This document shows positions 33,811 through 40,172 of a stretch of DNA of 40,172 bases, one piece after another. The position numbers were made by a program, and so were the translations under genes. How positions within the stretch are numbered: position 1 is the first letter of the stretch; every line of letters begins with the position of its first letter. Source of the DNA: Phoronis australis (lineage: Eukaryota > Phoronida > Phoronidae); contig NMRA01000162.1 of the NCBI GenBank assembly GCA_002633005.1, positions 661,710-701,881 on the forward strand. The letters run 5' to 3'. The notes beneath the pieces are model-generated. The model did no database searches. It was given only the letters and a program-made list of their open reading frames with translations, and had not been told where the DNA came from.

Positions 33811-34689
33811 GTAAGTAGTAAAACGTTCAAAACATTCAGGAGGAACTAACTTGTTGCAAAATATCGAAAACCATGAAGCACAATCGGATTTTACGGTACT
33901 CACGCATCAATCTCAGATATATGAAAATTTCTCATTTTAGTACCATTGAGGTGCCAAAATGTATTTCTAATAAACTGGCAGTTTTTATTTATGCAATGAA
34001 AGTAACATGTTTTGTCAACATTTTGGCTAAGTTTCATTCTCATAGCAGTGGGGGCAGATTTGATACAGCAGTGTACTGAACACAACCTCAAAATGGCATA
34101 ACGGGGGGCAGTGTAGTAAAACTACTAAATGAGGGCGGTAAATCGGAATCGTGTTTCAAGACATTTGTGTAACAATCTATAGGCACCACTAAACAATGCC
34201 AAATGAATAATAAATCAATAGCTTTCATTCAAGGAAAGATGTGAACAGTTAAAACTGGACAGTTTTTATACCGTGAAAACATGGCTGCGAAGCCGTAAAA
34301 TGTGTCTGAGCCTATAACTTTGAAAAAACGCAATATTTTGAGGAACTATTTTACCGCTGTTTATAGATTCTATAGAACTACCCATGTGCCATATTTGGTG
34401 AAAATCGGCTGACCCCCACCTTGCCGCTGGATGGCTGGTGCTCCCGTGGACTAGTACTTAATTACATATATTTTCTATGCAAGATTAAAACCAAGCAAAA
34501 CATGTTAACTCTCCAGGACCAAAAATAAATATCTCAATACCAGAAATTTTACGTAAGCTAGAATTAAAACAATCCAATACATTGAGATTGTTTTCACACA
34601 GAAGACCAAAAACAAATCAAGATCAAAATTCACCACGTCAAGACTGAAAATTTGTCACATCAGCACCTATGATTTCCCTAACAAAAAGG

Positions 34690-35055
34690 AACTTAAGTTT
34701 TTCGCTGAAAACTTAAGTTTTTGGCGAAAAAACTTAAGTTTTAGAGGAAAAACTTAAGTTCTTCCGAAAAACTTAAGTTTTTAAAAGAAACTTAAGTTTT
34801 TAAAACTTAAGTTTTTCGCCAAAAACTTAAGTTTTTCAGCACAATGTTAAGTTTTTCAGAAAACTTAAGTTTTTTCAAGTGTAAAACTTAAGTTTTCACA
34901 AATGAACTTAAGTTTCAAGTAATAACTTAAGTTTTCATGAAAACTTAAGTTTTTTGTATTAACAAAACTTAAGTTTTTCTGATAACTTAAGTTTATCACA
35001 AAACTTAAAATTTTGTAATTTTAAAAACTTAAGTTTTCCTGAATTCTTAAGTTTT
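34690..35055. repeat. Array of palindromic ACTTAAGT sites (AAAACTTAAGTTTT)
   Basis: Sixteen exact ACTTAAGT octamers start at 34691, 34711, 34732, 34752, 34771, 34790, 34805, 34825, 34863, 34887, 34907, 34925, 34943, 34967, 34985 and 35027, with variants near 34846, 35003 and 35046. Most carry the A/T arms of AAAACTTAAGTTTT. The spacers differ in sequence, but steps cluster near 18-24 bp, with two double steps. It lies 240 bp beyond the right TE-X terminus and fades into diverged sequence by about 35150. Confidence 0.95.
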
Positions 35056-35380
35056 TCAGAAAACTGGATTTTTTCATTTGTGGAAAACTAGAATTTTCTA
35101 AAAACTCTAAGGTTTCTATGTGATGAAAATTTACGTTTTCAAGTTTTTAAAATTTGAATATTGTGAGATATTTTATTTTTTGTTCGAATATTTTCCCATT
35201 ATTTTCCAACAAAAAATTATTGTTTGCTCATGCAAAACCCATCATCTCAAAAAATGTTCCCCGAATGTTTCCTTAACCTGGTCAGTACAATGTAATAAAT
35301 TGAACTCATGCAATTCTTAAAAAAACGTAGTTGTTGTGCAAGTTTCCTTTGTGTCGAGTTGTATTCGTAAGGCAGTTTCC

Positions 35381-35389
35381 ACCGGAAGT
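35381..35389 (+). promoter_or_regulatory. ETS-type promoter site
   Basis: ACCGGAAGT, the canonical ETS/GABP core, lies 70 bases before the ATG at 35459 in a locally CpG-richer stretch (35340-35700). Confidence 0.4.
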
Positions 35390-35458
35390 CAACAGTTTTA
35401 ATTTTAAAAAAGACAGTCAACTTCGAAGAAAAAGTCGTGTGTTGGCTAGTCCGCGACA

Positions 35459-35521
35459 ATGAAGTTTATATTACTACGAGCAGAGCCAGCAAGAAGACAT
35501 TTCAGAAGTTTTGGAAGTCAG
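35459..35521 (+). CDS. Candidate first coding exon, arginine-rich N-terminus
   Basis: ATG in the context GCGACAATGA (A at -3) opens a 21-codon frame, MKFILLRAEPARRHFRSFGSQ in short form (MKFILLRAEPARRHFRSF then GSQ), ending at CAG followed by the donor GTTAGTGCC, phase 0. A hydrophobic start plus five arginines and one acidic residue resembles a mitochondrial targeting sequence. The ETS site 70 bases upstream also fits promoters of nuclear genes for mitochondrial proteins. The next exon is not identified. Acceptors near 36163 and 36726 give only 8-10 more codons before a stop, so the gene would be tiny, non-coding, or continue beyond the window. Confidence 0.3.
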
Positions 35522-36932
35522 GTTAGTGCCAGAGAGCGTTCTAAATTCGATTGGCCACAATCGGTGCTGTGATTTCCAACGAACGTGTTAAGTTCAGTTG
35601 TTTGTCAGCCACTCACGAGTCACGCTGTCACATACCGACATGGACTCATTCTGTGTGTGAATTATCTAAACTTCTAACGCGTAATGTACATCTGGAGGTC
35701 CATCAGGAGAAGCCATAACGTTCACATAAGGCNAGAACTAGACATCCAAACATTTGCATCGAAACAATCACCCAGGGGTGGTATTGGGCTGTTTACATCG
35801 ACATGGCAGGCAGAGCTCTATATGTTTCATTGTTGAGTTAAAAATAGTGCTGCTAACAGGGTTTGAATTTGAAACAATATGAAATATGTCCTTGGTTTAG
35901 GCAATGGGCTTATAATCTTTAACAAGCTCACTGATTCTTGTAACCATTTGTTCAAGTCAATGTAAAGCTTCTTGGTTTTGCTACAAGTTTCAAAAAGTAC
36001 ACGCGGATGTATACATGTCAGATTAAACTTTCAGTTCTAACCCTGGTTGTGCCGGCTAAATGTCCATGAAACATTAGTAAGAAGTTCTATGCTGGCTGGA
36101 GACAGCTAGTTAGAATACAACTAGTTCTGATCATTATGTAGAGTTGTGCATTTTCTTATCAGGTTAACGAATTAAGAAATGAAAAGTTCTTATAAATAAT
36201 GGGAATTGTAGTTTATTGCAGTTGCCTACAGTTTCATCATTTGATAAAAATATTAATTAATTTGTCATAGAACTTGAACTAAAAAGTAACAGAATACGAT
36301 ACCTGGTTAGCCTGAAGTCCAACTTTTATTAACACATTAAGTTTTGTCATATGCACGGTTTGTTCTAGGTTGTGATAGCATGATAGGTGACCATGTGTAT
36401 GTTTTGTATTCAAGTTGTATATAATAAAATTGTTTTGAATGTCGCGAATCCAGGATTAAAACTTCATTCAAAGCAGTTTGTGGAAAACTGACCCACTGCA
36501 GTGAATGCTTGAAGTAAACTTGCAGACAAGTCTTGCACTTGAATCCTGGAGAGTAATTGGTTAAATTTTGTGTTTGAAGACTATTCTAGGCTCTGTATAT
36601 ACTGTAAGTCAGGAAGTTTTACAAATCAGTGTTGTATAAACAGCACGATAAATATCCAGCAAGTTAAGTTGTTTTTTACTGATAGCTTTTACCCATCTGT
36701 TATTAAAATTTGTTGTCTTTATTGCAGAGTGTGCCATCAACAATCGTTGAATAAGGAAGGCTACCCAGACAACGCAACATACGCACTTGCGAACTGCAGC
36801 TCATGAACCTATGAATTCAGTTATCTGAGCTCAGAAACGCGCGTCTGTAGTCACAAAACATGGGTTATTTGCCTGTGAAGCTAAGCGAGCAGATCCAGCT
36901 AAAGAAGATTAAGTGGCTTGTGGTCTACCATC
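35522..36932. other. Possible intron; single N at 35733
   Basis: AT-rich sequence with acceptor-like words at CTTATCAG (about 36156-36163) and TTATTGCAG (about 36719-36727) but no convincing coding exon. A 78-codon frame at 36570-36806 crosses the second acceptor and is probably chance. Confidence 0.35.
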
Positions 36933-37427
36933 GGGCCCTTTCACATTGAGTTAACTCTTGTCTGAGCAGAGCATCGGCGTATACTGCGAAGTTAACTGGA
37001 CCGTTCATTCTGGCTTCGGTAGTTAATGAACTTCGAAGTAAACAGTAGGTGACGCTGTCGTGATCGAAGGTATCGCAAAGTAGCACTGCACGCTAAGATG
37101 GGACAAGTTGGGAACATTTACATGTGTTAATTGACAAAACTTACTTTTAAATTGATTAGTGATTATTTGAGCAAGGTATAAGCAACTATTAGCTATCACA
37201 CTACTATGCAATTGTTAATGATAACAATGGCCCCTGGCATTAACTTCGATAGGACTGAAGTTGATAGTTTATACGGCGTGGCAGCATTGACGCTCAGCAA
37301 TTAAATCCACCTGTTTACTGCGAAGTTAACTGGCACTGTTAACTTCCTTCCACGACCAAAGTTTAAGCGTTTATACTGACATTAACTCCCAAAAACTTCG
37401 ATGCGTCGATGTTAGTATGAAAGGCCC
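36933..37427. mobile_element. 495-bp TIR element with GGGCCTTTCA ends
   Basis: The left end GGGCCCTTTCACATTGAGTT and the right end, read on the minus strand, GGGCCTTTCATACTAACATC are imperfect terminal inverted repeats. Internally TACTGCGAAGTTAACTGG occurs twice in direct orientation (near 36980 and 37317), together with many AACTTCG / CGAAGTT words. It has no coding capacity and no clear target-site duplication. It is MITE-like, superfamily unknown. Confidence 0.6.
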
Positions 37428-38284
37428 TATTTGTGTATGAAGTTCAGAAGCTTTAAATTAAAGGAAAATGAATATTTTTGTGGTCAAAGGTCAACGTTTT
37501 CTAATTTCCATCTCGCATAACCAGGTTGTACTTAGGGTTACTTTTAGTGAAACTTGTTCGCACCATGGAGTGTATTGGATTTACTGTTATTATGATGGTC
37601 AACAAAACGAAACGTTGACTTTTAAATTGACATTTTTAAGGTTGCAAACAATTATAGGTGATTCTAGGCACTATTTCTAGCATAAGGATTGTACTTCCCA
37701 AAATCAGACCTGTGGCCATTGTCGATAAACTTTTAGTTACCTGTTACGTTTTATGTTATGCTTTTGTCTCTGCAGATATTCTTGGATTTTGCATATTAAG
37801 TGATTTGTTATTCTTGGTGTCATTGCTGTAATTTTAGTTGACAAAGTCTGCTGTTGGAACGTAGACTTTTGTTGTAGTCCTTCCCGGCTATGTAATCACA
37901 TGTTCTTTGGTTGTGTTTCATGATTTGGTAGTGATTTCTATGTTTGTACATTCCATTTTGCTCCCTCAGTTATCGCATAATTGTCATAGACTGAAACGAT
38001 GCAAATAATGAATATATTATTAGCCTCATTTAGTTTTCACTGCATTGTATGCATGACACTTGATGAACTGATTTTTGAAATGTTTCTGGTTTTTAAGATT
38101 TTGATATTTCACTTATGTTCACTTATTTTAAGAAACTAGTGTATTTTAGGAAGTGCATTTTATTTTCTGCAATTAATCACTGTTAATGAAAGGTTACTAG
38201 AACTCTAGTTTCTTAAATCTTTATGAGAATCACTAAATTTGTTACTGTACTCCACTCTTGTTTTAGTGAAAGTCGAAATTTTTG
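37428..38284. other. No recognisable feature
   Basis: AT-rich, with a 70-codon frame at 37468-37680 that shows no known motif. It could be intronic if a gene starts at 35459. Confidence 0.35.
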
Positions 38285-38600
38285 AATGTCTGTCCTATTA
38301 AAACTTATTCCTTCTAGGAAACTTCAGTTTTCAAAAGTTAGTTCCTTGAAAACTTGTGTTCGGAAAACTTAGTTTTCAAAAACTTAAAGTTTGATGACTT
38401 ATCTTTGTTACTAAAAACTTATTCCAAAACTTAAATTTTGCAAAAACTTAATTAATTTGGAACAAGTTTTTTAGAACGAACTTAAGTTTTTAAAACTTAA
38501 GTTTTCAGAAATCTTAAGTTTTTGAAAAAATTAAGTTTTCAGAACTTAGGTTTTTGAAAAACTTAAGTTTTTGAAAACTTAAGTTATGAAAACTTAAGAG
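38285..38600. repeat. Second ACTTAAGT-type array, more degenerate
   Basis: Exact ACTTAAGT sites start at 38480, 38495, 38561 and 38577, with many one- or two-base variants (ACTTATT, ACTTAGT, ACTTAAAG, TCTTAAGT, ACTTAGGT) from 38305 onward. Order increases toward its 3' side, where the last CTTAAG at 38593 is also the first base block of family R. Confidence 0.85.
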
Positions 38601-40172
38601 CATGTTCGCGAATGGACCAGGCAGAGGGTGATAAACGCTATGTCACAGATTCTCTTTATATTTTGTCTGTGAGATGACACTGTCCCCACTGACTCCAGAC
38701 CACCTTTATTTTTTTTCAAAACGCCCCCTTTTGGTTTCCATGGATACTATTTGTTTCCGACAAGTTTTCAGCCTGGAGGCAGTTAAGTTTTAGTAAAATT
38801 CCAACAGTTACGTTACGCAGTGGAAGTAACGTTGAAATATTGAACCTGTGTTATTAATCAGGTGTGACCTTCGACTACTTTATTCATGAAAATTTAAAAG
38901 ATTTCGAAAAATTTTTGTCAGTTTTTAGAGCCGCATAAGAGTAATTTTAGTGATTTTTGAAACTGTCAAAATTGGCTAAATTTGTATCCCGATATCTCAG
39001 CTGGCACAGGTTTCAGAACATTTTAGTGCCAACCAGTGTGTTGAGCTATTTTAGGTCTACAAAATAAGACAAAAAAATTTCCTGGCGCGAACGGATTTCA
39101 TGTCATTTGAAGTAAAAAATGACTGGTGGTTACGCCATTTCAGCTCAGTGAGTAATGCCGACAAACGTCAACAAAAAGTGAACATTTGTTAATAGTTGGC
39201 CAGCAAACGGCGAATGAATTTATCATTCATCAAATTTCGTATTTTCTAGGCACCGAGGGTACACTACTTTATTTCTAAAAAGTGCTCGTAGTCATGGAAT
39301 TAGGATACTTACTACGCAAGTAGCACTAGTTTTGACAGGACACCTTTTGCGAGAGTCGAAATTCAAATCTCACTGGTTTTACAAAGCTCAGTAATCTTAT
39401 TTGCATGGCTAAAAACAAAAAAAAAAAACGCCGACAAATCATTTTCATAACATTTTTCTTCAAAAATTGTGTTGCCCTCTCCCCACTTGCGACGTTCCAA
39501 ATCTTACAGTGCTGTGTGAACAAGATCATATATTTTTTGGTTTTATCTGTGATTGTCCCGTTTACAAAGATGCTTACTGTGGGTTAGCTGTGGAGTGTGT
39601 CTGAGCAAACATTTCTTTAAGAATCTTCAAGTGGTTTTGATGCAGGGCGTTGAAAGCGGAGGACAGTGTCAAGGTGAAAGATTCATTGGCAATTACAGGC
39701 AAGGCAAATGCAAAACCACTGGTCAGAGTCATTCCGTGGACGTTATATAGCCGCCAATGTCACAATAACTTCACTTTTGAAGTGGCATGGCTGGCTAATG
39801 TTATCATTTTGTTATCTGCGCGCATTTTGCTGTGATTGACACAAGTGAAAAATGGGAGACTTTCGAGTAGCAGTGGGGGCTGACAACATGGAACCAGCTA
39901 CCAGTGAGAAGATATTTCACCTGAGCAGTGGGAGGCATAGAGGAATGTACTTGAATAAGTGTGTGTGACTAGTTGCGAGAAGTCTAAAGAAGTGAATTCA
40001 AATTACTTCCCAGTCCTCCAAAGGGCAAAGATACATGTATCCTGTTCCAGGTGATCAGCTATTACTTGACTATATAAATGCCTCATGTTGGAAGCATGAT
40101 CCACTGCAGAGGTCATGTGAAAGAAGTGAGGATGATAAAGGCTGCTTTCAGTATAAAGTGCATAAGTACACG
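38590..40172 (+). repeat. Family R dispersed repeat, copy 4 (longest; runs off the window)
   Basis: Starts CTTAAGAGCATGTTCGCG directly at the array end. Homologous to 19990-21055 (38590-39830), to 13860-14085 (39813-40035) and, inverted and old, to 2460-2872. Together these define a repeat of at least 1.45 kb whose start is always tied to CTTAAG. Its true 3' end may be beyond the window. Confidence 0.8.
39852..40172 (+). pseudogene. Coding-like frame at the family R 3' end, partial
   Basis: One phase reads MGDFRVAVGADNMEPATSEK then IFHLSSGRHRGMYLNKCV, meets stops near 39966 and 39993, and reopens as QRYMYPVPGDQLLLDYINAS, CWKHDPLQRS and so on, open to the window edge. The first part is also readable in the fragment at 13860-14085. 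The last 59 codons have clean protein-like composition with two CxxxxxxC-type spacings. It may be a decayed element gene or a real exon interrupted by the repeat. The family is unknown. Confidence 0.3.

Larger units (their letters stand above)
30022..34452 (+). mobile_element. TE-X, right copy, with terminal inverted repeats
   Basis: The left terminus (30022-30079) starts AGTCCACGGATCCACCGACC and later AGCGGCAAGGTGGGGAGTCA. The right terminus (34404-34452) on the minus strand starts AGTCCACGGGAGCACCAGCC and continues AGCGGCAAGGTGGGGGTCA. These form imperfect terminal inverted repeats of about 50 bp with a 12-base length difference. The body matches the left copy in mirror orientation. No flanking target-site duplication was found. 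No transposase, polymerase or integrase motif is visible, so the element is unclassified and may be non-autonomous with a captured or unknown gene. The AG...CT ends alone do not establish a Polinton. Confidence 0.65.

Noticed and set aside
30022-34452. Polinton/Maverick element, because the ends read AG...CT
   Set aside because: No polymerase B, integrase, ATPase or capsid-type sequence is present, the element is too short, and no 6-bp target duplication was found.
2923-34452. One giant 31.5-kb transposon with 4-5-kb terminal inverted repeats
   Set aside because: The right arm has its own pair of terminal repeats, so each arm is better seen as a separate element copy. The interior holds unrelated, independently decayed elements.
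34690-35055. CRISPR array
   Set aside because: The repeated unit is only an 8-14-bp palindrome with spacers of about 6-16 bp, the sequence is animal-like, and no cas-type genes are near.

Overview
The window reads as animal nuclear DNA, most likely from a marine invertebrate; I cannot name the taxon. It is AT-rich, has no operon-like gene runs, shows splice-like acceptors and donors, and is full of decayed animal-type transposable elements: a Penelope-like GIY-YIG remnant, two LINE remnants, several short terminal-inverted-repeat elements, and a tRNA-derived SINE-like sequence. No intact protein-coding gene can be supported. The open frames are short, and most of the protein-like ones belong to mobile-element remains or orphan exons.

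Layout. 1-2.4 kb: a broken last-exon-like sequence and a small inverted-repeat element. 2.46-8.44 kb: an old dispersed repeat (called family R here) on the minus strand, next to a long element copy (TE-X, left copy) also on the minus strand. 8.5-19.8 kb: small elements, a 1.6-kb near-identical direct duplication joined by a single N, two LINE remnants, and long stretches with nothing recognisable. 19.8-25 kb: a perfect hairpin, a second large copy of family R, a Penelope-like remnant, diverged local repeats and a CpG-richer 1.1-kb block bounded by CRE-like palindromes. 25-28.6 kb: weak coding-like sequence, a cluster of GGTCGG/CCGACC words, a 411-base assembly gap, and a cysteine-rich CXC-like fragment between exact 16-bp inverted repeats. 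30.0-34.45 kb: the right copy of TE-X, on the plus strand with recognisable terminal inverted repeats. 34.7-35.05 kb: an array of the palindrome ACTTAAGT. 35.4-38.3 kb: a candidate promoter and first exon, and another inverted-repeat element. 38.28-40.17 kb: a second ACTTAAGT-type array running directly into the longest copy of family R.

Main observation. The two TE-X copies (about 75-80% identical by eye where aligned) face each other across about 22 kb. Beyond the same end of each copy lie ACTTAAGT palindromes and then family R, so element, palindromes and R recur in mirror orientation. Three exon-like blocks with matching splice-like signals are shared by both copies, but I do not recognise the protein. 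The best array has 16 exact ACTTAAGT sites in about 345 bp, spaced mostly near 20 bp (about two helical turns). These are the strongest candidates here for something not yet described. All alignments were made by eye, so percentages and boundaries are approximate.
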